From a virus: DNA of 24,689 nucleotides. Below, piece by piece: positions 5,562-13,735 of the stretch (position 1 is the stretch's first letter; each line of letters opens with the position of its first letter). Made by a program: the position numbers and the translations under genes. The DNA is taken from IMG/VR virus record IMGVR_UViG_3300037189_021472, positions 1 through 24,689 of that record, one strand, 5' to 3'. The notes under the pieces are model-generated. The model saw only the letters and a program-made list of their open reading frames with translations, did no database searches and had not been told where the DNA came from.

Positions 5562-6098
5562 TTACTTCTTAACTATATCCAAAAGACCTTGTAGCGTTTT
5601 TATTGGCTCAGAGGCTTGACCTTTTTCAGAATAAAAAGATCCTTCTCTATATCCATTTGATATAGTTGAAACTCTATACTTAACATCTTTTCCGCTCAAT
5701 AATTTCTCGAGATAATCCACAGGAATTATTACTGCACTAATTGTTGTGCCAAGGTTACCAGAGCGTGTAATCTTGTTTTGCCGAATATCTACTGGAAATG
5801 TATTTATTTCCCCATCAATGTTAAATGATACTTTATCCACATTAGCCATTACATCACCTAGGGTGATTGTGAGTGAGACATGATCAGGAATACTATTAAC
5901 CCATAATCCACCGAAAGAGACTGTGCTAAGCATTGTATTTTTATCAAAAACATAAACGCCATAAGGCTTTACAATGCAAGTTTCTACATTATCAAATCCA
6001 CTTACACTGCATTCTGGATCGTACTTAGATTTAGCGTATACATTTAACGAAATAAGAAAAACAGAAATTAAAGAAAAGACTGATCCAATTTTTTTCAT
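5562..6098 (-). CDS. Exported protein of unknown function
   Basis: 178 residues. The signal peptide starts MKKIGSVFSLISVFL and probably ends after V-Y-A near residue 22. The mature part is beta-rich with two early Cys (C-S-V-S-G-F and E-T-C) that could form a disulfide. No known domain is recognised. The ATG at 6098 has AAGGAG nine bases upstream; the frame extending to 6134 has no comparable site and would bury the signal peptide. A terminator lies between it and the tape measure gene upstream. It is likely first in a two-gene unit with the metallopeptidase-like gene. The leader hairpin at 6103-6122 holds part of its ribosome binding site. Confidence 0.7.
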   Translation of the reverse strand: MKKIGSVFSLISVFLISLNVYAKSKYDPECSVSGFDNVETCIVKPYGVYVFDKNTMLSTVSFGGLWVNSIPDHVSLTITLGDVMANVDKVSFNIDGEINTFPVDIRQNKITRSGNLGTTISAVIIPVDYLEKLLSGKDVKYRVSTISNGYREGSFYSEKGQASEPIKTLQGLLDIVKK

Positions 6099-6102
6099 TC
6101 TA

Positions 6103-6122
6103 AAGCACTCCTTGAAGTGCTT
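6103..6122 (-). promoter_or_regulatory. Hairpin enclosing the ribosome binding site
   Basis: AAGCACT (6103-6109) pairs with AGTGCTT (6116-6122) around a 6-base loop. On the minus strand the AAGGAG Shine-Dalgarno lies across the loop and one arm, so folding could limit translation of 5562-6098. No U-run follows, so it is not a terminator. Confidence 0.45.
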
Positions 6123-6143
6123 ATAAAATATCAATTAAAAAAG

Positions 6144-6164
6144 AAAAAAGCCACCGAAGTGGCT
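6144..6164 (-). terminator. Terminator after the tape measure gene
   Basis: Stem AGCCAC (6149-6154) / GTGGCT (6159-6164) with loop CGAA is followed by a U-run on the minus strand (6144-6149). It lies five bases after the tape measure stop. Confidence 0.8.
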
Positions 6165-6168
6165 ATTC

Positions 6169-9100
6169 TTATTTTGACAATAAACCGCCTTGCCGCTTCT
6201 CTTGAATAATCACAGCTCGTACAGCATTACCAACAACCTGAGCAAACTGTCGCTGATCCTGGGTATTACCACCTGAAGTATTTACACCTGAGTCGGTTAC
6301 CGTGACTTGGATTGTGATGCTTGGCTCTGATGATTGTGTTGTATTTAGCTGACCAGAATTGTGCCAAATCGAATCAAGCTGCCTTCTATCAACATCGTCA
6401 CCACTCATTCGAGAAACTCCCACTAGCCCTCCATCTTTAAATTTTTGAACATTTAAATCTGGTTGAGTAGAACCTAAGTACTGAGATTTCATAGTTAGAT
6501 ATTTACGCTGATAAGGTAACTCACCAGTACGGTTCATGTAGTCGTAATTAGCTACACCTATTTTCTTGACAGCCCAAGCACGTGTAACAAATTCATTATC
6601 GGATAGTCTTGCATTTATTGAATCGCTCGTTTCTGTTCCAGCACCTCTGACTTGACCATTTCCAGTAAATAAGCCACCCGTATAAAAGCCTTGAGGAGTT
6701 GCCGCCTGAATCATTGATAGTAATGATCCTGATTGCACTGTAGCAATTGCAGCTGCACCAATTTTTTGCCAAATTGTACCTGGTTCATTGGCAAATGCAT
6801 CTGATGCTGCCTTGTAAACGTTCATTCCAGCTTGAGCCAAAGCAAAAGATTTTTGTGCAAAGAATAAGGCTTTATAAGTCCCAGAAGCTTCTCCAGCATA
6901 ACCTTTAACTAGATCCGCCATCCCACCAAACATAGCGCCATATGTTGATAAGTTGCTTATTTGTTGTTGCTGCCTCATAGCTCTCTCATCCTCAACCCCT
7001 TTCATTTTGATTAATAGAAGTTGATTTTGATAGTTTTGCTCAGCCTGTAACAACATTTGATTACGTGTTTCAGCCTCAATCAAGTACTGATCTTTGTCAT
7101 CCTTCTTATTAATATCCTTAACAGAATTTTGATAAGAATCATAAGCGCCACCTATAGAAGAACCATATTGATTTTGAAACTGCCACTGTGCAAGTTGCGG
7201 TTGAGTCATTGTGTTTTGTGCCATTAACTCATAATAAGCACGTTGCAATTCACCTGTTTGCAGTTCTAAAGCGGCTTTAAACTCATTGAGTTTGTCTTGT
7301 TGCAGTCTATGGTATGCCGCTAGTTCGTAGTCATGAAGTTGTTTAAGAGCAGCCTTATACTTAGCCTTACTCTCTTCACTATACTTACCTTCGGCATCAA
7401 GCCTTAAAACATTAGCATCGTAGGTATATTGAAGCTTCTGTGATTCAGTATATTTGTAGCCATTTAGCTCATAATCTTGTTGAAGATCATTAAGTTTCTT
7501 TTGTGCTTCAAATCGAGTAGTTAACTGAGCTTCATATGTTTTCTTTTCATCACCAGATAAAGCCGAATTTTCACGAATCTTCTTGAGTTGATCCTTATAT
7601 TCTTGCTCCTCTTGAAGACCTTTAGACATAAAATCCTTACGGATTTTTTCGGCTTCTTCTTGGGACTTTTCAAGTAGCTTTACCTGATCATTTAAGAGCG
7701 ATTCATAGTCTTTAGAACTCCCTGAAAAGCCGCTAATACCCCCCATATAGCCATAATAATCTTTGATGTACTGATTATTATATTTACCAAGATTTTTGCC
7801 TCTTTGGACATTTCCCTCACCTGCATGATAGGCACGAACAGCCTTCTCTACGTTTCCATTGAAAAGTTTCAATAGATATGAAAGATATTTTGCAGCACCT
7901 TCGGCAGATTGCGCTAAGTTATAACGATCTTTAACGCCATACTGGTCACCAGTTCCTTTAAGAAATTGGAAACCACCTGCAGCACCAGAACCTTTGTTAT
8001 ATGCATTTGCATTACCACGAGATTCAATCATATGAATCGCAGACAACATTCCGCTTGGTAGCCCATACTTACCTTCCAATCCACCAAAGTTATACTTAGC
8101 CGCATTAGCTTTTACTTTTTCGTTGACCTGTAAGACTTTAAGCTGCTTCTCAAGCTCTTTGGTTCGATCTTTTTCGGATTTACTTGCTTCATCCGATAGT
8201 GTTTTACGCTTCTGATCTAAGACCCATAGATCATTTAAAATTTTAGCTTGCTCAGTGGTTAACTGAATATCTCTTTCGATTTTGTTCTCTTTTCGCCAAT
8301 TAAGTGCAAAATCAGCAAAAGTTGAAGCTTTCTGTTTATCACCACCAATATTTTTCAATTCTCGATTATAAGTATTAATCCAATAATTATCGTCAAGCAT
8401 TGATTTGTTGGCAGATTTTCGGAGTTCACTTAGTCTCTGTTCATTGGCCAATTGCTTCCGTTTCTCTTCTGTTACCTCTTTTTCAGCAGCTAAAACACCT
8501 TGATGCTGACTTAAATAAGTATTTCTAAAATCAATTTGCTTCTTAAGCTCAACGTTCACACCAGCTACTGAATTCTTGTAGCTATCCGCTTGCTTTGATT
8601 GAGCAATAAATGAATCAATTGTTTTTTGAGGAATTGGAAGATTTTCCAAAAATATCCGCGATAATTGCGTTGCTGAAATTGTTCCTTTGCTATAACTATC
8701 TAGAGCATTTTTAGCAATAATTAATTGTTTTGCTGAGGCACCAGAATTTTCACTGATTTGAAGAAAGGATTCAGCTGATTTAACAATTGACTCTTTAGAG
8801 TTTGAATATGACTCATTTAGACGCTCAGACTCGTTTGTTAGCTTTGAAATTTTGTCTGCATTTTCCTCATAAAGACCTGAAGCTTTAGCCATATAGCTGT
8901 TTGCTAATTCTTTCTGATAACCAAATTCACGTGCTGAACTTATACCCTCATCTAATTGAGCAAAATAACGCTGCGCACTTTTAATCTCCCCATCTGTAAA
9001 TAATTTTGATTTACTCAGATTCTGAAGTGCAGCAGCTGTACTTAAACCTTCTTCCTTGATCTTTTTAAGTTGATCAAGCATTAGGTTTTGACGTTTAATT

Positions 9101-10641
9101 TCTTCATTACTTATTGACTCAGAATTACCTGTTACCATTCCCAATAAGCTATCTCTAGCTTTTGAAACATCAGATTGTGATTTTTTGATTCTTTTATCAA
9201 TTTCATCCATTTCTGAGATAAGTTTAGCTGCTGATAATTTACTATATTCAGCTGCAATCTCTCTAACCGATTGCTTTTGAATATTAAGAGAGTTTGTAGC
9301 TGAGTCTGTATTGTCTCTCATTAAAAGCATTGATGCGCCAACGGCCGCAACAATACCTACTAATCCCCCAGCTCCACCAAGTAATCCGAGCAAACCACGA
9401 CCAGCTCCCATTGTTGCATTATTTGCTACAGCTGATCTTGTTCTAGCTGCCGCTAAAGCATTTTCAGTAGCTGTTAATTCTACGTTGATGGCTGCTTGCT
9501 GTTGACGCAATAACCCCATTCTCAATTCAGAATTAATTGCACCCTGATCTGAAATTTGTTTTTTCTTACGAGCTAATTCTAGTTTCAACTCTTCGATAAG
9601 TTGCGCGCGTGTAGCTTGAAGATTAACTAATTTAGCCTCCGCGCCTGCCAATTCTTGTGCTGCGGCTACTTTTTCAGCTTCAATCGCTGCCCATTGAATA
9701 GCTGTTTGTTCAACTAATTGGGTAGCTTTTCCATATCCTGCAACTACACTTTTATAAAGTGCAGGAATATAAGTGCCAACCCAATAAGCACCACCGATCA
9801 TAGCAATGTTGGTTACATTGTTAAGGTTTTCTGCGAGTAAAGTTAGAGATCCTGAAATTGCATTTGCAGCCCCACTCCCTTTACCAGCCTCACCCACAAA
9901 CTTAGTGACTTCATTGGATAATTGCGTGAATGACTGAGCAATAGTGAAATCTGTTTTGCCGAATAGTTCATTTACTGAGCCACGTGCCTTTGTTAAAGCA
10001 TCAACAAGTACATCACCTGTAATCTTTCCTTCTGCAGCAACTGAACGTAATTGACCTACTGTGATTCCCATACCTTGAGCAATTGCCTTTGCAAGTCCAG
10101 GCGCTTGCTCCATAACAGAGTTAAGCTCTTCACCTCTTAGAACATTGGAAGCCAAAGCTTGTGAAAATTGAACTAATGCAGCTTCGGCCGAAGCAGCTGA
10201 ACCACCACTAATTGCGATTGCTTTAGCAACGGTATCAGTTAGTTCTGCGGTTTTGGCTTGAGTAATGTTTAAACGCTGTGCATTGTCGGAAAAGCGTTGA
10301 TAGATCTGTGCAACCGAATCCCAAGCTTGTGCAGTATTTTGAGCGATTTTGAAAGTATCGTTCATTGCAGTATTGAGTTCAGATTGACTTTTAGTGACTA
10401 ATTTAAGTTTGTTATTTAAACCAGTATAAGTATCCATCTTAGCGATCGCAGTACCAACAGTCACAACTCCTGCCAAATACCCTGCCAATTGACGTGCTGC
10501 CACTGACATAGAGTTCATTGAGGTAGTTGCGTAATTACCAGTGCGTTCGATACTTTGTAGCTCTCGATCTAAAGCACGTGCATTACGTGCTGCTTGTTCT
10601 GAGCTAATTTCAATAATGAGTGTGCTGCGTTGTTCAGCCAT
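6169..10641 (-). CDS. Tail tape measure protein with lytic transglycosylase domain
   Basis: This 1490-residue protein, the largest in the window, sets tail length and is ejected with the DNA. The N-terminal tape-measure domain (about 60-250) has L-R-G-E-E-L-N-S-V-M-E-Q-A-P-G-L and G-M-G-I-T-V-G-Q-L-R. Long coiled coils follow (about 310-400 and 450-850). A Gly/Ala-rich hydrophobic segment at about 412-437 could cross a membrane. An SLT-type lytic transglycosylase domain lies at about 855-965, with the likely catalytic Glu at 873 in H-M-I-E-S-R-G-N, then G-A-A-G-G-F-Q-F and A-Y-H-A-G-E-G-N. The C-terminus resembles lambda gpH-type tails. ATG at 10641 has AGGAAAG six bases upstream. It is downstream of the gpG/gpGT pair, as in lambda, with two accessory genes inserted between. 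Confidence 0.95.
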   Translation of the reverse strand: MAEQRSTLIIEISSEQAARNARALDRELQSIERTGNYATTSMNSMSVAARQLAGYLAGVVTVGTAIAKMDTYTGLNNKLKLVTKSQSELNTAMNDTFKIAQNTAQAWDSVAQIYQRFSDNAQRLNITQAKTAELTDTVAKAIAISGGSAASAEAALVQFSQALASNVLRGEELNSVMEQAPGLAKAIAQGMGITVGQLRSVAAEGKITGDVLVDALTKARGSVNELFGKTDFTIAQSFTQLSNEVTKFVGEAGKGSGAANAISGSLTLLAENLNNVTNIAMIGGAYWVGTYIPALYKSVVAGYGKATQLVEQTAIQWAAIEAEKVAAAQELAGAEAKLVNLQATRAQLIEELKLELARKKKQISDQGAINSELRMGLLRQQQAAINVELTATENALAAARTRSAVANNATMGAGRGLLGLLGGAGGLVGIVAAVGASMLLMRDNTDSATNSLNIQKQSVREIAAEYSKLSAAKLISEMDEIDKRIKKSQSDVSKARDSLLGMVTGNSESISNEEIKRQNLMLDQLKKIKEEGLSTAAALQNLSKSKLFTDGEIKSAQRYFAQLDEGISSAREFGYQKELANSYMAKASGLYEENADKISKLTNESERLNESYSNSKESIVKSAESFLQISENSGASAKQLIIAKNALDSYSKGTISATQLSRIFLENLPIPQKTIDSFIAQSKQADSYKNSVAGVNVELKKQIDFRNTYLSQHQGVLAAEKEVTEEKRKQLANEQRLSELRKSANKSMLDDNYWINTYNRELKNIGGDKQKASTFADFALNWRKENKIERDIQLTTEQAKILNDLWVLDQKRKTLSDEASKSEKDRTKELEKQLKVLQVNEKVKANAAKYNFGGLEGKYGLPSGMLSAIHMIESRGNANAYNKGSGAAGGFQFLKGTGDQYGVKDRYNLAQSAEGAAKYLSYLLKLFNGNVEKAVRAYHAGEGNVQRGKNLGKYNNQYIKDYYGYMGGISGFSGSSKDYESLLNDQVKLLEKSQEEAEKIRKDFMSKGLQEEQEYKDQLKKIRENSALSGDEKKTYEAQLTTRFEAQKKLNDLQQDYELNGYKYTESQKLQYTYDANVLRLDAEGKYSEESKAKYKAALKQLHDYELAAYHRLQQDKLNEFKAALELQTGELQRAYYELMAQNTMTQPQLAQWQFQNQYGSSIGGAYDSYQNSVKDINKKDDKDQYLIEAETRNQMLLQAEQNYQNQLLLIKMKGVEDERAMRQQQQISNLSTYGAMFGGMADLVKGYAGEASGTYKALFFAQKSFALAQAGMNVYKAASDAFANEPGTIWQKIGAAAIATVQSGSLLSMIQAATPQGFYTGGLFTGNGQVRGAGTETSDSINARLSDNEFVTRAWAVKKIGVANYDYMNRTGELPYQRKYLTMKSQYLGSTQPDLNVQKFKDGGLVGVSRMSGDDVDRRQLDSIWHNSGQLNTTQSSEPSITIQVTVTDSGVNTSGGNTQDQRQFAQVVGNAVRAVIIQEKRQGGLLSK

Positions 10642-10661
10642 TTTTTACTTTCCTACGGATG

Positions 10662-10688
10662 AAAAAAAGCCCGCAGGAAAGGCGGGCT
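10662..10688 (-). terminator. Terminator upstream of the tape measure gene (second of two)
   Basis: Stem AGCCCGC (10668-10674) / GCGGGCT (10682-10688), 7-base loop, with seven U on the minus strand (10662-10668). It is in tandem with 10697-10719. Confidence 0.85.
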
Positions 10689-10696
10689 ACAGGTAT

Positions 10697-10719
10697 AAAA
10701 AAACCTCCCGAAGGAGGTT
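10697..10719 (-). terminator. Terminator of the exported-protein gene (first of two)
   Basis: Stem AACCTCC (10702-10708) / GGAGGTT (10713-10719), loop CGAA, followed on the minus strand by seven U (10697-10703). Confidence 0.85.
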
Positions 10720-10735
10720 AAATAAATTTCAGCTT

Positions 10736-11548
10736 TTAGATTGTGTTGCCACAGATGTCTTTGGTGCCTGATGGGTAGGTTTGAGTCATTTTTGTGGAAT
10801 CAGTAATCAATTTAAAAGTTATAGGCTTGCCAATAAATTTCGAATTTGCATTTGGAGCAGCTTGCGACTCTGCTAAAAATCCAATTTTAGTTATAGGGTT
10901 GTTAGCAGTTACGTTCATGTACCCATAATTCACACCGTTTACAATAAAACCAAGTTGTTTTGATTGTTGATTAATATAAACACCAAATCTTAATATTCCA
11001 TTTGCTGGAACTTGAATTGGAAAACTTCTTGGATCGACATCTTTAAATCCTAGCTGCCCATTTGTAGTCTGGTAACTCCCCCCAACAATTACAAGTTGGT
11101 TCCCATTTGCTGATGGTGGGGAATTATTTACTAAAGCTTGAGCTAACTGAATACCCAACTCCATTCCAGATGCAGAACTACCAGCAACTACAAATCCCAT
11201 TTGTTGTATTTCTTGGGTTGATCCAGCTAATAAGCTTTGAAGTTGAGAAGTGTCAATTTCTGCCTCGAAAGCAAAAGTTCCATTATTCACTACGTTCTTA
11301 TCTGGAATACCATTCAATGTAGTGGCTGAAGCTAATACTTGATCTATAGTAGGATTACCCATTAATTTTATTACTGATATTCCTTCTTGAGTTGATGTAT
11401 TGATAGTGGTCATCAACTCTTTTTTTCTAGAGTGTGAAGAATTATAAGTATCAATTTGTGCCTGTGTAGCATTGAAGTCATATGTGCAAGCACTCCATCC
11501 ACTCATGCTCATCAATCCGGTTGCTAAGGCGATAGTTAGTTTTTTCAT
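10736..11548 (-). CDS. Exported protein, probable DUF4882 family
   Basis: This 270-residue protein has a signal peptide (MKKLTIALATGLMSMSGWSA, cleavage near 20). The mature chain starts C-T-Y-D-F-N and ends K-D-I-C-G-N, so first and last Cys could form a disulfide. Length, export and pattern fit the mainly Acinetobacter family DUF4882, recalled from memory. The body looks like a beta-sandwich of the lectin/glucanase type (F-A-F-E-A-E-I-D and L-R-F-G-V-Y-I-N strands), but no catalytic motif is seen. ATG at 11548 has AAGGA seven bases upstream. A candidate promoter (11576-11605), an upstream terminator (11637-11665) and two downstream terminators make it a self-contained accessory unit between the gpGT-like and tape measure genes. 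Confidence 0.7.
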   Translation of the reverse strand: MKKLTIALATGLMSMSGWSACTYDFNATQAQIDTYNSSHSRKKELMTTINTSTQEGISVIKLMGNPTIDQVLASATTLNGIPDKNVVNNGTFAFEAEIDTSQLQSLLAGSTQEIQQMGFVVAGSSASGMELGIQLAQALVNNSPPSANGNQLVIVGGSYQTTNGQLGFKDVDPRSFPIQVPANGILRFGVYINQQSKQLGFIVNGVNYGYMNVTANNPITKIGFLAESQAAPNANSKFIGKPITFKLITDSTKMTQTYPSGTKDICGNTI

Positions 11549-11575
11549 TATTCATTCCTTTTATTTTGAAAATAA

Positions 11576-11605
11576 AATATAGAACAATGAAATAAGTTAT
11601 GCGAA
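11576..11605 (-). promoter_or_regulatory. Candidate promoter of the DUF4882-like gene
   Basis: On the minus strand, -35 TTCGCA (11600-11605), an 18-base spacer and -10 TATATT (11576-11581). It lies after the terminator at 11637-11665 and before the 10736-11548 gene. Confidence 0.45.
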
Positions 11606-11636
11606 ATAAATCCGATAAAGATTTTTACTCTTCAAT

Positions 11637-11665
11637 AAAAACCGACCTTTAAAAAGATCGGTTTT
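11637..11665 (-). terminator. Terminator of the small membrane-protein gene
   Basis: Stem AAAACCGA (11638-11645) / TCGGTTTT (11658-11665) with a 12-base loop. U-rich sequence follows on the minus strand. Confidence 0.7.
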
Positions 11666-11686
11666 ATGGTTTGATGATCATGTTTA

Positions 11687-11839
11687 TTACCACCAGCGTA
11701 TGGCAGCAATCACTGCCGCGATTCCAAATAATACTGATGCAATAATTGCGGCAGTTGCTAATTTGTTACCAGCTTTATCAGCACCTAATTCGCTCATTTT
11801 TCCGTCTACCTTTAATTGGTTTTTAGGGGTATAATTCAT
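11687..11839 (-). CDS. Small single-span membrane protein
   Basis: 50 residues from the ATG at 11839, with one hydrophobic helix near the C-terminus (LATAAIIASVLFGIAAVIAA) ending in R-W-W. The frame extends up to 11935, but that part contains the terminator hairpin 11876-11913, so the longer start is rejected. The start at 11839 has GAGGA about 11 bases upstream. An alternative ATG at 11797 (MSELGADKAGNK) gives 36 residues. No family is recognised. It lies in the G/GT-tape measure interval, where an unrelated inserted gene is more likely than a tail part. Holin-like or superinfection-related roles are possible but unsupported. Confidence 0.5.
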   Translation of the reverse strand: MNYTPKNQLKVDGKMSELGADKAGNKLATAAIIASVLFGIAAVIAAIRWW

Positions 11840-11875
11840 ATATGTTCTAATCCTCAAGTGTGCGTTGTGGGTTGG

Positions 11876-11913
11876 AAACAAAAACCCCAAGAGCTGTGAA
11901 CTCTCGGGGTTTT
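11876..11913 (-). terminator. Terminator downstream of the gpGT-like frame
   Basis: Stem AAAACCCC (11881-11888) / GGGGTTTT (11906-11913), extended inward by AGAG/CTCT after one mismatch. U-rich sequence follows on the minus strand; T's on the plus side make it partly bidirectional. Confidence 0.8.
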
Positions 11914-12004
11914 GTTTTGGAATCAAGAAAACCATACGAATATTGTTCTCTCTTATACGTGCACCTCTAAATAAAATTTGTTAGAAGTTTTGATTAAATA
12001 GCTC

Positions 12005-12732
12005 TCATGCCTTATTCACTTCACTCAAGTACTTCCCATCCAGCGCAAAAATACACTCAACAAAAAGCCCTCGATCTAAGTCACAACCGTACACATCAAA
12101 ATAACTTTTAATATCGGCAAGAGTCAGTGAGTCATAAAACCCACCACCCTGCGGAAAGGCAATAAAACGTCGTGCCTTTGAAATTAAATTAAAGGCTTTA
12201 AGGATATGGTTTGCGGTGTAACTTGGTTCTAGACGCTCAGGTGGTTTTATGCCGAGCTTTTGGTAGACTTCTGCGGTTTTTTCTTCGCACCATTTGATGT
12301 TTCTTTGTTCGTAGTGCTTGAGGACTTTCCCACTTCATCAACAATCTCATCTGCCTTTGAATTACGGATTTCTTGAGCCTTATCCATGATGAATACAATA
12401 ATTTCAAGAGATTGCTTCGAGCTTGTACAAATCAACTCAGCATTTAGTGGGCTGTATTCGATTGGCTTTTTATCTTTACCAACTAGACCCACCCAGCCTA
12501 ACAATAGATGTGAAACAGCACGGTTAAAACCTAATTTGGCTTTAACCGCTCCTTCATCTGTAACAGCCTTAATGCCTGCAAGCTCTTGCTCAGCTTGAAT
12601 CCCATTGAGTTCAAGTGAACGTTGAAACGATGGCTTATCAATACTCGCAATGAGTAGTTTCACGCCATCTTTGAAATCAAACCATTCTTGAACGTATTCA
12701 ATGGACTTCTGTTCTTCAATTTCAATTAACAT
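12005..12732 (-). CDS. gpGT-like tail assembly chaperone made by -1 frameshift
   Basis: Translation starts at 12732 in the gpG-like frame, reads 136 codons to AAG at 12325-12327, slips back one base on G GGA AAG, and continues from 12325 for 106 codons to TGA at 12005-12007, giving 242 residues. The extension begins VLKHYEQRNIKWCEEKTAEV and includes RRFIAFPQGGGFYDSL. It has no start codon of its own, so it is missed by ordinary ORF calling, yet it is fully open and protein-like. In lambda, G and G-T are made at a fixed ratio from the same heptamer and act as chaperones for the tape measure protein. Position between tail tube and tape measure matches lambda exactly. The efficiency of the shift cannot be read from sequence. 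Confidence 0.8.
12247..12732 (-). CDS. gpG-like tail assembly chaperone, unshifted product
   Basis: 161 residues, ATG at 12732, three bases after the tail tube stop codon region (12735). The N-terminus (MLIEIEEQ) leads into an alpha-helical domain (about 15-120), and the last 35 residues are a Lys/Ser-rich, disordered tail (GAKKKPQKSTKSS). Lambda gpG binds the tape measure and keeps it soluble before tube assembly. Here translation could be coupled to the tail tube gene, with GGGG about eight bases before the ATG. The slip site 12325-12331 lies near codon 135. No clear Pfam name can be given; the assignment rests on position, size and the frameshift. Confidence 0.8.
   Translation of the reverse strand: MLIEIEEQKSIEYVQEWFDFKDGVKLLIASIDKPSFQRSLELNGIQAEQELAGIKAVTDEGAVKAKLGFNRAVSHLLLGWVGLVGKDKKPIEYSPLNAELICTSSKQSLEIIVFIMDKAQEIRNSKADEIVDEVGKSSSTTNKETSNGAKKKPQKSTKSSA
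12325..12331 (-). other. Slippery heptamer G GGA AAG for -1 frameshift
   Basis: The complement of 12325-12331 reads GGGAAAG with GGA and AAG in the zero frame (first base of GGA at 12330, 134 full codons from the start). This is the lambda G/GT heptamer. The -1 frame downstream is open for 106 codons. Confidence 0.85.
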
Positions 12733-12734
12733 GA

Positions 12735-13649
12735 TTAAGGCCCCGCAACTACAGGAATACGTGTAAGAGTCGGTGCAACATCCGCGACTGTGAACGAGAA
12801 TTGGGTAGTTAATACATCACCAGCGCCACCACTTGGCAAAGGCGCAGATACTTGTACCTTAGGTAGCTTGAGTGTGTATTTATTACCTGCAGTATCTTTC
12901 AACGAATATTCAAGGCCGATCGGTTCATTTAAGAATTGTTTTTCATAAAGCTCTGCAGTGTTTTTGGACCATGCAATTGTAAAGTTACCACTGCCTTTCA
13001 TAATAGTTTCTAAGATTGCGGCAATGTTATTTTCATAGTCTAAGCACTTTTGGATCTGCATTGTATTATCAATGGTTAATTCAATCTGAGTGATGCACAT
13101 TCCTGGTTTCTTTTCACCATCAATAAGAATGTCACCAGTGGATAGGCTAGTTAATGGTACTGCATCCACTGCTGGTGTTACGGTACCAGTCGGGGCAACC
13201 TCATAAGCTGTACGCTTCATTCCCATAATTGCGAATTTAGAAGTCACAATACCAGAATCAGGGATCGATAAAGTCCATTGGTTAATATGGCAACCGGTGA
13301 AAACTTGGAAATTATCAATATCACTAAAGCCACGAATAATCGAAAGTGTTTTTCGATTTGTGCCGCCAAATGTTAAAACGTTGCTACTCCAAGCATTGAA
13401 GGCAACTAGTTCTAAAACTTTATCTTGAATGCCATAAGCCCATTCGGATTCAATATCGCCTTGCACTTCAACACCAGTTACCAAAGTACCTGCTGCAATT
13501 CGTGAATCTTTAATCGTTTGCGATTCGGTGGTTTGTGCCGATGCATCTAAACCATTAGTGGTAAATGCAAATGTATTCCATGTGGTTGCAATCACACCGG
13601 GTGATGCTTCAAAACCAACTCGGGTTAATTGTTTAGCTCCAGAACTCAT
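12735..13649 (-). CDS. Major tail tube protein
   Basis: This 304-residue, beta-rich soluble protein has F-E-A-S-P-G-V near residue 13 and G-V-E-V-Q-G-D-I-E-S-E-W near 60, both typical of siphophage tube proteins of the Phage_tube_2-like type (from memory). The middle carries W-T-L-S-I-P and F-A-I-M-G-M strands; the C-terminus ends in F-S-F-T-V-A-D. Subunits stack as hexameric rings around the tape measure. The ATG at 13649 has AAGGAG before it. It lies directly upstream of the gpG-like gene, and an antirepressor module separates it from the tail terminator gene. It is longer than lambda gpV (246), perhaps by an added domain. Confidence 0.85.
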   Translation of the reverse strand: MSSGAKQLTRVGFEASPGVIATTWNTFAFTTNGLDASAQTTESQTIKDSRIAAGTLVTGVEVQGDIESEWAYGIQDKVLELVAFNAWSSNVLTFGGTNRKTLSIIRGFSDIDNFQVFTGCHINQWTLSIPDSGIVTSKFAIMGMKRTAYEVAPTGTVTPAVDAVPLTSLSTGDILIDGEKKPGMCITQIELTIDNTMQIQKCLDYENNIAAILETIMKGSGNFTIAWSKNTAELYEKQFLNEPIGLEYSLKDTAGNKYTLKLPKVQVSAPLPSGGAGDVLTTQFSFTVADVAPTLTRIPVVAGP

Positions 13650-13671
13650 GAAGTTCTCCTTAATTTAGGCA

Positions 13672-13695
13672 TAAAAAAACCTCCTTTAAGGAGGT
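13672..13695 (-). terminator. Terminator after the antirepressor gene
   Basis: Stem ACCTCC (13679-13684) / GGAGGT (13690-13695) with loop TTTAA; a U-run follows on the minus strand (13673-13679). It shields the tail tube gene from antirepressor transcripts. Confidence 0.8.
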
Positions 13696-13707
13696 GGATT
13701 GATTTTT

Positions 13708-13732
13708 AGGGTGGCATTTGAAATGCTACCCT
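13708..13732 (+). terminator. Plus-directed hairpin with T-run
   Basis: An 11-bp stem (13708-13718 with 13722-13732, one G-U pair) is followed by T's on the plus strand. No plus-strand gene ends here. It directly follows the antirepressor stop, so it could block antisense transcription or protect the mRNA 3' end. Confidence 0.5.
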
Positions 13733-13735
13733 TTT

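Noticed and set aside
9311-9505. Plus-strand ORF inside the tape measure gene
   Set aside because: Antisense shadow of an Ala/Gly-rich coding segment.
10541-10771. Plus-strand ORF of 76 codons
   Set aside because: It runs through the tape measure start and two terminators with no ribosome binding site; it is a shadow.
11840-11935. Longer small membrane protein starting at 11935
   Set aside because: The added part is the hairpin 11876-11913 and does not look like protein.
12247-12280. Frameshift at the six-A run (GAAAAAA) near the end of the gpG-like frame
   Set aside because: The canonical G GGA AAG lies upstream in the right phase, and the -1 frame is protein-like from that point on; the A-run would need a mismatched first codon.
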